The position numbers and the translations under genes are program-made. From Polynucleobacter ibericus (GTDB taxonomy: Bacteria; Pseudomonadota; Gammaproteobacteria; Burkholderiales; Burkholderiaceae), in the NCBI RefSeq assembly GCF_018687955.1, contig NZ_CP061309.1, forward strand, positions 744,001-808,000: 64,000 nucleotides of DNA, written 5' to 3'. How positions within the stretch are numbered: position 1 is the first letter of the stretch; every line of letters starts with the position of its first letter. Of the stretch, positions 27,119 through 34,706 are shown piece by piece. The notes under the pieces were generated by a model. It ran no database searches. It was not told where the DNA came from and saw nothing but the letters and a program-made list of their open reading frames with translations.

Positions 27119-27643
27119 ATCGCTACTGAAAAATTGCAGCGCATAAACCGGGAAATTACTGCTCCTGAAGTGCGTTTGATTGGAATAGATGGAGAGCCCA
27201 TCGGTGTAGTTAAGTTGAGTGAAGCCTTGGCTTTAGCAGAAGAGAAAGAAACCGACTTGGTTGAAATTGCTCCGACTGCTGTGCCACCTGTAGTCCGCAT
27301 CATGGACTTTGGCAAATTCAAATACCAAGAAGCTAAGCGGATGCATGAAGCAAAGCTGAAGCAAAAAGTTATTCAGGTGAAGGAAGTGAAATTCCGCCCT
27401 GGTACTGATGATGGTGACTACGGTGTGAAGCTACGCAATCTAATCCGCTTTTTGGAAGATGGCGATAAGACAAAGATTACGCTGCGGTTTCGGGGTCGTG
27501 AAATGGCCCACCAAGAAATCGGAGTCAGAATGTTGGAGCGTTTGAAGTTGGATCTCGTTGAATACGGCCAAGTCGAACAGTTTCCAAAGATGGAAGGCCG
27601 CCAGATGGTGATGGTATTGGCCCCCATTCGTAAGGCTAAGTAA
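27119..27643 (+). CDS. infC: Translation initiation factor IF-3 (non-AUG start)
   Basis: IF-3 binds the 30S subunit and discriminates start codons. The frame runs from ATC at 27119, giving 174 residues that begin M-A-T-E-K; no in-frame ATG precedes the conserved [13 protein letters not shown] segment. AAAGGA lies 9 nt upstream of the ATC. An ATT at 27110 is too close to that site, and a TTG at 27134 is the only common start but would shorten the N-terminus. Rare AUU/AUC starts are a known feature of infC and allow IF-3 to repress its own translation. Linker and C-terminal domain ([13 protein letters not shown]) are intact. Confidence 0.93.
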   Translation: MATEKLQRINREITAPEVRLIGIDGEPIGVVKLSEALALAEEKETDLVEIAPTAVPPVVRIMDFGKFKYQEAKRMHEAKLKQKVIQVKEVKFRPGTDDGDYGVKLRNLIRFLEDGDKTKITLRFRGREMAHQEIGVRMLERLKLDLVEYGQVEQFPKMEGRQMVMVLAPIRKAK

Positions 27644-27770
27644 CCAGGTTCTACCTGGTTCTTATGTAGGGAGGCACTGAAAGGTGCTGGTAGTTTGAAG
27701 TGCTCCTAGGTACAGGAAGCGTAACCGTCGGTTACCACCTATGTTGCACAAGTAATTGAAGGGGTGCTTT
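27642..27770 (+). promoter_or_regulatory. infC-rpmI intergenic leader with several hairpins
   Basis: This 127-bp spacer holds a perfect hairpin aaccaggt-tct-acctggtt (27642-27660), a small stem gcac/gtgc (27674-27687) and gtaacc-gtc-ggttac (27721-27735), 35 bp before rpmI. The first hairpin lacks a T tract. In E. coli, ribosomal protein L20 represses rpmI-rplT translation through RNA in this region; a similar operator here is an inference from position. Confidence 0.45.
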
Positions 27771-27968
27771 ATGCCCAAGATGAAGAGCAAGAGTAGCGCT
27801 AAAAAGCGCTTCACGGTTCGCGCAGGCGGAACGATTAAACGAGGTCAGGCTTTCAAACGCCACATCCTCACCAAGAAGACCACAAAGAATAAGCGTCACC
27901 TCCGTGGTTCCACAGAAGTTGCGAAAGCTGACGTTAAGTCAATTCGCTCCATGCTTCCATACGCTTAA
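27771..27968 (+). CDS. rpmI: 50S ribosomal protein L35
   Basis: 65-residue, highly basic protein with the L35 signature [14 protein letters not shown] and the [16 protein letters not shown] segment. ATG 27771 is preceded by GAAGGGG; upstream in-frame starts are not needed. It lies between infC and rplT, as in most bacteria. Confidence 0.97.
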   Translation: MPKMKSKSSAKKRFTVRAGGTIKRGQAFKRHILTKKTTKNKRHLRGSTEVAKADVKSIRSMLPYA

Positions 27969-27993
27969 CCTCAGACTAGATTAGGAGAATTAA

Positions 27994-28359
27994 ATGCCAA
28001 GAGTCAAACGTGGGGTTACAGCAAGAGCCCGTCATAAGAAAATCACCGATGCTGCTACAGGTTACCGTGGCCGTCGCAAGAACGTATTCCGTATTGCTAA
28101 GCAAGCGGTTATGCGTGCTGGTCAATATGCATATCGTGACCGTCGCAATAAGAAACGTGTATTCCGCGCTTTGTGGATTGCTCGTATCAACGCGGCAGTT
28201 CGTCAGCATGACATGACCTATAGCGTATTCATGAATGGTATGAAGAAAGCCGCAATCGAACTCGATCGCAAAGTGCTTTCTGATATGGCCATTGCTGACA
28301 AAGCGGCTTTCGCTGCTTTGGTTACTCGGATCAAATCCGTAGTAAACGCTGCAGCTTAA
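27994..28359 (+). CDS. rplT: 50S ribosomal protein L20
   Basis: 121-residue basic protein with [16 protein letters not shown] at the N-terminus and [29 protein letters not shown], diagnostic of L20. It is required for 50S assembly and in many bacteria represses its own operon. ATG 27994 follows TTAGGAG. The gene is 25 bp after rpmI. Confidence 0.97.
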   Translation: MPRVKRGVTARARHKKITDAATGYRGRRKNVFRIAKQAVMRAGQYAYRDRRNKKRVFRALWIARINAAVRQHDMTYSVFMNGMKKAAIELDRKVLSDMAIADKAAFAALVTRIKSVVNAAA

Positions 28360-28384
28360 TCTTAGTTTTTTAAACTAAGCTGCA

Positions 28385-29431
28385 ATGGTTTCTCTCGACC
28401 ACATTGTCGAGGATGCTAAACGTGATTTCCTCGGAGCTGCCGATGCGGCAGCTCTAGAGGACGCGAAAGCCAAGTATCTCGGTAAGTCAGGTGTTCTCAC
28501 TGAGCGTTTAAAAGCGCTTGGTGGAATGTCGCCTGAGGAGCGCAAGAGTGCTGGCGCCCAAATTAATCAAATCAAAACTCAAGTAGAAACTGCATTACAA
28601 GAGCGTCGCCAAGCATTGGCTGATGCTGTGTTAATGCAACGTCTCGCGGCAGAGTCCATTGACGTATCCTTGCCTGGCCGTGGCCAAGCAGTAGGTAGCT
28701 TACATCCTGTAATGCGAACCTGGGAACGTGTTGAGGAGATCTTCCGTTCGATTGGTTTTGATGTAGCAGACGGCCCAGAAATTGAAACCGATTGGTTTAA
28801 TTTCACCGCCTTAAATAGTCCTGAGAATCATCCTGCGCGATCAATGCAGGATACCTTTTACATTGATGGCAAAGACTCGAACGAGAAGCCTTTGTTATTA
28901 CGCACGCATACCAGCCCCATTCAGGTTCGTTATGCAAGTGAGCATGTCAAGAAATACGCCAACACTGATGTGATGCCACCAATTAAAGTGATTGCACCAG
29001 GAAGAACCTATCGTGTAGATAGTGATGCAACGCATTCTCCGATGTTCCATCAAGTTGAAGGCCTCTGGATTGCAGAAACAGTTTCTTTTGCAGATCTAAA
29101 GGGTGTATACACCGATTTCTTGAGAACCTTCTTTGAAACAAATGAATTACAGGTTCGTTTCCGCCCTTCGTATTTCCCATTCACAGAACCTTCTGCTGAA
29201 ATCGATATGGCTTTTGGTAGCGGTAAGCTTGCCGGCCGCTGGTTAGAGATCTCTGGGGCAGGGCAGGTGCATCCAAACGTACTGCGTAATATGGGTATCG
29301 ACCCAGAACGCTATACCGGCTTTGCCTTTGGTTCTGGTTTAGAGCGTTTAACGATGTTACGTTATGGCGTTGACGATTTACGTCTTTTCTTTGAAAACGA
29401 TCTTCGTTTCTTAGCGCAGTTCCCTGCATAA
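28385..29431 (+). CDS. pheS: Phenylalanyl-tRNA synthetase alpha subunit
   Basis: 348-residue catalytic subunit. N-terminal coiled coil (about residues 1-90), then the class II core with [18 protein letters not shown], the [10 protein letters not shown] motif, FHQVEG and the C-terminal [13 protein letters not shown] motif 3. Length is as expected (E. coli 327). It is 25 bp after rplT and 32 bp before pheT. Confidence 0.97.
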   Translation: MVSLDHIVEDAKRDFLGAADAAALEDAKAKYLGKSGVLTERLKALGGMSPEERKSAGAQINQIKTQVETALQERRQALADAVLMQRLAAESIDVSLPGRGQAVGSLHPVMRTWERVEEIFRSIGFDVADGPEIETDWFNFTALNSPENHPARSMQDTFYIDGKDSNEKPLLLRTHTSPIQVRYASEHVKKYANTDVMPPIKVIAPGRTYRVDSDATHSPMFHQVEGLWIAETVSFADLKGVYTDFLRTFFETNELQVRFRPSYFPFTEPSAEIDMAFGSGKLAGRWLEISGAGQVHPNVLRNMGIDPERYTGFAFGSGLERLTMLRYGVDDLRLFFENDLRFLAQFPA

Positions 29432-29463
29432 CAAATCAATATTACAAATTTATATAGAGCGCT

Positions 29464-31920
29464 ATGCAATTTTCTGAATCTTGGCTTCGTCAGTATGTAA
29501 ACCCATCACTCGACAGTGATGCACTGGGTCATGCAATGACAATGGCTGGTTTAGAGGTTGAAGAGCAGCATTCAGTTGCACCTGCATTTACCAAGATCGT
29601 CGTTGCACAGATTCTGTCTGCAGAGCAACACCCAGATGCAGATCGTTTACGAGTTTGCAAAGTAGATGCGGGTACCGGTCAAGAACTGCAAATCGTATGT
29701 GGAGCTCCTAACGCACGTGCTAGTATCAAAATCCCATGCGCGATAGTTGGTGCTGAGCTGCCTCCAGCTGAAGCAGGTGGCAAGCCATTCATGATTAAGG
29801 TTGGCAAGCTGCGTGGTGTTGAGAGTCAAGGCATGCTCTGCTCAGGTCGTGAACTTGGTTTAGGTGATGATCACGAAGGCATTCTCGAGTTACCTGAAGA
29901 TGCCCCAGTTGGAAAAGATATTCGTGAGTACCTCAATCTCGATGATCAAATCTTTGTCATTAAATTAACGCCAAACAAAGCCGATTGCCTCTCATTAATG
30001 GGGATGGCAAGAGAAGTCTCAGCAATCACTGGCGCTACACTCTGTGCGCCAAAGTGGACTCCGCCTGCAGTAACAATCGAAGATAAGCGTAAAGTCACAG
30101 TAGAAAATAAAGAGCTTTGCGGACGCTTTGCTGGTCGAGTAATTCGTGGTGTGAATCCGCAAGCTAAAACTCCTGATTGGATGATTCAGCGTCTTTGTAA
30201 TGCTGGTCAAAGAAGTATTTCTGCTTTGGTGGATCTATCTAACTATGTGATGTTAGAAATGGGCCAACCAACCCATGTATTTGATATTGATAAATTGAAT
30301 GGCGATATCAATGTTCGCTGGGCAAAAGCAGGTGAAACACTGGAGCTTCTCAACGGTCAAACAGTGACCTTGCAAGGCCCAGACTCTGCAGGCAAGATGC
30401 AAGAAGCAGGGGTTGTTGCTGATCAGAATGGTCCAGTAGCACTTGCAGGCATCATGGGCGGAAATCACTGCGCAGTAACTGATGACACTGAGAATATCTA
30501 TGTTGAAGCGGCTTATTGGTTGCCTTCAGCAATCCAAGGACGTGCACGTCGTTTTAATTTCAGCACAGATGCTGCTCATCGTTTTGAACGCGGCGTAGAT
30601 CCGCAAAACACAGTTAATTGCTTGGAATATCTCAGTGCTTTAATCATTGAGGTTTGCGGTGGTCAAGCAGGCCCTGTCGATGATCAAGTTCTCAATCTTC
30701 CTGAGCGTAAGCCGGTCAAAATGCGTTTGGCTAGGGCCGAAAAAGTTATCGGCATTCCACTAACAAGTGAAGTAGTAGCGGATGTATTTAAGCGTCTCGG
30801 TTTTGAATTCAAGCAAGAGGGTGATGCTTTTGTTGTTACACCTCCAAGCTATCGCTTTGATATTGAAATCGAAGAAGACTTAATTGAAGAAGTCGCACGC
30901 ATGTACGGCTTTGAAAATATCCCTGATCAACCACCAGTAGCCTCATTGAAGATGAGTGCTAAAGCGGAAGCGAAGCGTGGTATTCATTTATTGCGTCAAC
31001 GTTTAGCTTTGCAAGGTTACCAAGAGGCGGTCAACTTTGGTTTCACGGATCTTGAAAGTGAGCAGCGTTTAGCGGGAGCTAAAGAGCAGGACCTCATTAA
31101 GGTGCTCAATCCAATCGCCAATCAATATGGCGTGATGCGCAGCAATCTATGGGGTGGCTTGCTTGGCAACCTTAAAGCTAATTTGAACCGCGGAGCAGGT
31201 CGTGTTCGCTTGTTTGAGACTGGTCGCGTATTTAAGCGTGACTCTAATGTGCAAGAAGAAGCTGGCAAAGTAACCGGTTTTCATCAACCGCAAAAAATCG
31301 GTGGCCTTGCTTATGGTTCATTCGTACCTGAGCAGTGGGCTAATGCAACGCGTGCAGTAGATTTCTTTGATGTAAAGGGTGACCTTGAGCGTGTTTTAGA
31401 TCCGCTTCATTTTGTAACAGAAGGCGCACAACATCCAGCACTGCATCCCGGTCGCTCTGCCCGGGTAACTTTGAAGTCCGGAAAAAACAATATTGCCATT
31501 GGTTGGATAGGTGAATTGCATCCTGGTTTGCAACAAGCCTACGAATTACCGCAAGCACCAGTTCTATTTGAGTTGGATTTAGATCCTATTCGCGAACTGG
31601 GTTTACCGATTCCAGAAGAGTTAAGTAAATTTCCTGCAGTGCAACGAGATTTAGCTTTGGTAGTCAAGCAAAGTGTTTCCGCGCAATCTTTATTGGATGC
31701 CATGTTTGCAAGTAAGCAGAATTTTGTGCGCAATATTGAGCTCTTTGATGAGTTCAAACCTAAGGCAGGATCGAGCAGCATGGCCGATGACGAGAAAAGC
31801 TTAGCTTTCCGAGTCAACCTCCTAAACCCTAGTGAAACTTTGCAGGACCCCCAAATTGATGCAGTAATGGCTGCTTTATTGAGCGCCGTTGAGAAAAAAT
31901 GCGCAGCGCGTCTTCGCTAG
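29464..31920 (+). CDS. pheT: Phenylalanyl-tRNA synthetase beta subunit
   Basis: 818-residue subunit. It starts with MQFSESWLRQYVNP, then the tRNA-binding EMAP/OB domain (residues about 40-150, with NADRLRVCKVD-like sequence DADRLRVCKVD), B3/B4 editing region, B5 domain, and the C-terminal ferredoxin-fold anticodon-binding domain ending in LRLRF-like KCAARLR. The full length matches the bacterial family. It follows pheS and precedes ihfA by 53 bp. Confidence 0.97.
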   Translation: MQFSESWLRQYVNPSLDSDALGHAMTMAGLEVEEQHSVAPAFTKIVVAQILSAEQHPDADRLRVCKVDAGTGQELQIVCGAPNARASIKIPCAIVGAELPPAEAGGKPFMIKVGKLRGVESQGMLCSGRELGLGDDHEGILELPEDAPVGKDIREYLNLDDQIFVIKLTPNKADCLSLMGMAREVSAITGATLCAPKWTPPAVTIEDKRKVTVENKELCGRFAGRVIRGVNPQAKTPDWMIQRLCNAGQRSISALVDLSNYVMLEMGQPTHVFDIDKLNGDINVRWAKAGETLELLNGQTVTLQGPDSAGKMQEAGVVADQNGPVALAGIMGGNHCAVTDDTENIYVEAAYWLPSAIQGRARRFNFSTDAAHRFERGVDPQNTVNCLEYLSALIIEVCGGQAGPVDDQVLNLPERKPVKMRLARAEKVIGIPLTSEVVADVFKRLGFEFKQEGDAFVVTPPSYRFDIEIEEDLIEEVARMYGFENIPDQPPVASLKMSAKAEAKRGIHLLRQRLALQGYQEAVNFGFTDLESEQRLAGAKEQDLIKVLNPIANQYGVMRSNLWGGLLGNLKANLNRGAGRVRLFETGRVFKRDSNVQEEAGKVTGFHQPQKIGGLAYGSFVPEQWANATRAVDFFDVKGDLERVLDPLHFVTEGAQHPALHPGRSARVTLKSGKNNIAIGWIGELHPGLQQAYELPQAPVLFELDLDPIRELGLPIPEELSKFPAVQRDLALVVKQSVSAQSLLDAMFASKQNFVRNIELFDEFKPKAGSSSMADDEKSLAFRVNLLNPSETLQDPQIDAVMAALLSAVEKKCAARLR

Positions 31921-31973
31921 GTTTAATATTAGGCATAAATCAAATAATTAATTAGTTACCAAAGAGACAAGCA

Positions 31974-32297
31974 ATGACTGAATTGATTTCTAACGACACC
32001 GTTACCAAGAATGAGCTATCTGAAGCTCTCTTTGATCAAGTGGGACTAAATAAGCGTGAAGCGAAAGACATGATTGATGCTTTCTTTGATCGCATTGGCC
32101 AGTCACTTGAGACGGGTGTTGAAGTCAAGATTTCAGGCTTTGGTAATTTCCAGTTGCGCAATAAATCGGCTCGTCCTGGCCGAAATCCAAAAACAGGTCA
32201 AATGATTCCGATTGCTGCCAGACGCGTAGTTACTTTTCACGCCAGTCAAAAGCTTAAAGATGTAGTGGAGTCACATGCTCGAGAAAACCGAGTTTGA
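31974..32297 (+). CDS. ihfA: Integration host factor subunit alpha
   Basis: 107-residue DNA-bending protein of the HU/IHF family. It has the beta-arm signature [21 protein letters not shown] with the conserved proline that intercalates DNA, and [10 protein letters not shown] near the C-terminus. Position after pheT identifies the alpha subunit. Its last 23 bp overlap the downstream MerR-type gene. Confidence 0.95.
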   Translation: MTELISNDTVTKNELSEALFDQVGLNKREAKDMIDAFFDRIGQSLETGVEVKISGFGNFQLRNKSARPGRNPKTGQMIPIAARRVVTFHASQKLKDVVESHARENRV

Positions 32298-32625
32298 TGC
32301 CAGCTCAGCGCTGCTGAGCTCTCAACTTCCTCCGATACCCGCTAAGCGTTACTTCACTATTGGTGAGGTAGCCGATCTTTGCGGTGTTCGCTCACACGTT
32401 CTGCGCTATTGGGAGCAGGAGTTTACCCAGCTTAGCCCTCAGAAGCGTCGTGGTAACCGCCGCTATTACCAGCATCATGAGGTGGTCTTAATTAGAAAAA
32501 TTCGTTCACTTCTGTACGAAGAAGGATTTACGATTAGTGGTGCACGCAATCGCCTTGAGGAAGCTCGCGGCGACTTACGTCTTCGCGAAGAATTACAAGC
32601 CGTTCTGCAGATTCTCTCTAAATAG
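32275..32625 (+). CDS. MerR family transcriptional regulator
   Basis: 116-residue protein with a MerR helix-turn-helix (residues about 25-95): [25 protein letters not shown] followed in order by the [11 protein letters not shown] wing and the second helix pair. Only a short C-terminal dimerisation helix follows, and no metal-binding cysteines are present. The start overlaps the end of ihfA by 23 bp. A MerR gene at this place is common in Proteobacteria; its target is unknown to me. Confidence 0.9.
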   Translation: MLEKTEFDASSALLSSQLPPIPAKRYFTIGEVADLCGVRSHVLRYWEQEFTQLSPQKRRGNRRYYQHHEVVLIRKIRSLLYEEGFTISGARNRLEEARGDLRLREELQAVLQILSK

Positions 32626-32650
32626 TTACTGCTACAATTTTGTCTTTCGT

Positions 32651-32727
<77 letters not shown>

Positions 32728-32759
32728 TTCAAATCCTCAATCTCTAAAGTGCCCACTCC

Positions 32760-33173
32760 ATGACAAGTACAAATAAATCCATTGAATACTTCGGCCTAAA
32801 AATTCCTTTTTTGGCGCATTTAGGTGTGGTTCCGGAATATGCAAAAGACGGGAAGTCTCGTATCAGTCTAGAAATAAGGCCTGAGTATGAGAATAGTTTT
32901 GGTATCGCGCATGGCGGCGTCATCATGACCCTGTTAGATTTTGCGATGGGGGCAGCAGCCAGAAGTACTACAGATGTCCCTTTGGGTGCGATGACTATAG
33001 ATATGACCGTGAGCTTCCTACGGCCTAGTGTTGGCAAAATTGCGGTTGAAGGCAGTATCCTGAAGTCCGGTAAAACGATTAATTATTGTGAAGCCATTGT
33101 TTTGAATGAGGCGGGGGAGATAACCGCTAAATCTAGTGGCACATTTATGCTTAGAAAATCAGGTGCACCTTGA
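32760..33173 (+). CDS. PaaI-type hotdog thioesterase
   Basis: 137-residue hotdog-fold protein with the PaaI-family motif FGIAHGGVIMTLLDFAMG near residues 46-63, where the HGG segment and the aspartate form the active site of relatives. It is cytosolic. Likely substrates are acyl- or phenylacetyl-type CoA esters; no paa genes are near, so the substrate remains open. It starts 33 bp after tRNA-Pro. Confidence 0.85.
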   Translation: MTSTNKSIEYFGLKIPFLAHLGVVPEYAKDGKSRISLEIRPEYENSFGIAHGGVIMTLLDFAMGAAARSTTDVPLGAMTIDMTVSFLRPSVGKIAVEGSILKSGKTINYCEAIVLNEAGEITAKSSGTFMLRKSGAP

Positions 33174-33174
33174 T

Positions 33175-33354
33175 TAATCATAGTATTTATAATGATTATA
33201 TATTTTATTTAATTTAATTAATATAGCACTATTAAATATAAGTTAATCATCCGATAATATATTGCCTGATAGATTAATTTATATATAATGATCTTCTATT
33301 ACAGATTAATATAGTCTGTATATAACAATTTATTACTCGGAGATTGAAAACAAT
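33175..33354 (+). promoter_or_regulatory. Extremely AT-rich hns upstream region with a promoter
   Basis: This 180-bp spacer is almost entirely A and T. TTGCCT (33262-33267) and TATAAT (33284-33289) with a 16-bp spacer form a probable promoter about 65 bp before the hns start. A taatcat/atgatta inverted repeat (33175-33198) lies at the upstream end, and a near-perfect cagatt/agtctg hairpin (33302-33320 region) lies in the leader. Such AT-rich DNA is the preferred target of H-NS, so autorepression is plausible. Confidence 0.6.
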
Positions 33355-33639
33355 ATGCCTTCTTACAAAGAGCTTTTAGCCCAACGTGAGCAGTTGGATA
33401 AACAGATTAAAGAAGCAATTGCCTTGGAAAAGGCTGATGGTATCGCTAAGGCTAAGTTAATTATTGAGCAGTACAACCTTACCGCTACTGATTTATTTAG
33501 CCGTAAAGCCGGCGTTAAAAGTACTGGTGGCAAGGTAGCCCCTAAGTATCGCAATTCCTCTACAGGTGAGACTTGGACTGGTCGCGGTAAAGCGCCTAAG
33601 TGGATTGAGGGTAGGGATCGTAGCAGCTACTTGATCTAA
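33355..33639 (+). CDS. hns: H-NS family nucleoid protein
   Basis: 94-residue protein: an N-terminal coiled coil (residues about 1-45, rich in Glu, Lys and Leu) for oligomerisation, then the H-NS DNA-binding domain with YRNSSTGETWTGRGKAPKW near residues 61-79. The short linker and the TGRGKAPKWI form are as in betaproteobacterial H-NS-like proteins. It is monocistronic, with an AT-rich promoter region before it and a strong terminator after it. Confidence 0.92.
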   Translation: MPSYKELLAQREQLDKQIKEAIALEKADGIAKAKLIIEQYNLTATDLFSRKAGVKSTGGKVAPKYRNSSTGETWTGRGKAPKWIEGRDRSSYLI

Positions 33640-33666
33640 GCTATTGTTTTAATTGAGTTTAAATGT

Positions 33667-33695
33667 AAAGGCCGCTCTTTAGCGGCCTTTTCTTT
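33667..33695 (+). terminator. Intrinsic terminator of hns
   Basis: A 10-bp stem aaaggccgct / agcggccttt with a CTTT loop (33667-33690) is followed by TCTTT. Confidence 0.9.
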
Positions 33696-33707
33696 CCTTT
33701 GCTTGCC

Positions 33708-34406
33708 CTAAACACACTTTCTAGCAAGAGCCTCCACAAATAAGGGTTCAAGCAAGTCATGTCTGGATCCCTGTGCCCATGCATCTTCTGCCTCTGGATT
33801 GGTGGCAGGATAGCCAATAATGAGCGGATTAAGGTCAATTAAGCCGTTTTCAAGCTCCTTTTTAATATTTTCACTCAAAGGGTGCTTGGCGCCGGAATTT
33901 TCATCAACCAGTGTTACTACCCCAGGGTGAAGCTTAATAAAACCTTCATCTACTAAAATAGGTATGCGCTGTGTGTCCTTGTTTTTACTCAGATAATGTA
34001 TCAGATGAACCTGCTCAACAGGGGGTATAAGGGCATCCAAAAAGATGAGATCAGGGGCAATTGAGACTGCTTTCATGAGCCCCTCTAGGCTATCAACCGC
34101 CATTTCCATATCAACTTTGAGTTGCCAGTCGGCAATAGATTCCATTAGCTCCTGACCATTCTCAGATCGTCTAAATATCCCCATGGCTACGCAGTTTTGG
34201 GTAGTTTTTTGCCGCATGGCTCTTTTTCTGCGTTGTAACTGCTGCTCTAAAGAGCTGGCCAATATTCGCCTGTGTCCGCCACGGGTTTTCCAGGCAATCA
34301 GCTCACCGAGTTCTACCATTTTCTGAACTGTACCCAAGGAAACCTGCAAAATCTTGGCGCTTTGACGAGTACTGAGATATTCCGTTTCTGGGGTAATTGA
34401 TTTCAT
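33708..34406 (-). CDS. Excisionase-type HTH regulator with a pseudo-receiver domain
   Basis: 232-residue protein. Residues about 10-50 form a MerR/excisionase-type helix-turn-helix (LSTRQSAKILQVSLGTVQ, then the wing TRGGHRRI). Residues about 68-190 resemble a response-regulator receiver: PDLIFLDALIPP places an aspartate (D124) like the phosphoacceptor, but the N-terminal acidic pair and the conserved T/S and K residues are not evident. There is no cognate kinase gene nearby. It is convergent with hns and divergent from the sucA leader, so it could act on sucAB-lpd, but nothing in the sequence proves this. Confidence 0.7.
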   Translation of the reverse strand: MKSITPETEYLSTRQSAKILQVSLGTVQKMVELGELIAWKTRGGHRRILASSLEQQLQRRKRAMRQKTTQNCVAMGIFRRSENGQELMESIADWQLKVDMEMAVDSLEGLMKAVSIAPDLIFLDALIPPVEQVHLIHYLSKNKDTQRIPILVDEGFIKLHPGVVTLVDENSGAKHPLSENIKKELENGLIDLNPLIIGYPATNPEAEDAWAQGSRHDLLEPLFVEALARKCV

Positions 34407-34608
34407 ATTTCCCTTGATTTCATTTAATTGTTTGAAGATTTAGAGAATAAAAATCAAATCCATTTGAATCTGTCGGCAAACCTTTAAAGCGGGGTAGGAA
34501 AGTTCTTATTCATTCCTCTTGGATAGGGAGATACCCCTGAATCCCTGAAAATCAGGGAAAGCCCTTTATGTATCAATGGTCATTCGTGTTAAATTACTGT
34601 CGTAGTAC
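34407..34608. other. Intergenic spacer upstream of the sucA leader
   Basis: About 200 bp between the divergent HTH-receiver gene and the sucA leader. It must hold promoters for both directions, but I see no strong -35/-10 pair or clear operator repeat in it, and no small open reading frame with a convincing ribosome-binding site. Confidence 0.4.
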
Positions 34609-34706
34609 CGGTATTTGCACAGATCAATTCGTGAAGCGGTATAGCCGTAGAGCGGATGGTTTTAACCACAGTTTTTAATCGGGAAACCCGATGAAAGGTG
34701 AGCATC
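34609..34706 (+). ncRNA. Candidate sucA leader RNA motif
   Basis: A conserved structured 5'-UTR upstream of sucA has been described in Burkholderiales (the sucA RNA motif), proposed as a cis-regulatory element that can occlude the ribosome-binding site. Here the 100 nt before sucA contain stems cgg/ccg in GCGGTATAGCCG, tggtt-tt-aacca (34657-34668), and atcggg-aaa-cccgat (34678-34692), the last ending directly at the AAAGGTGAG ribosome-binding region. Position and host group fit; I could not test the covariance model. Confidence 0.5.
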
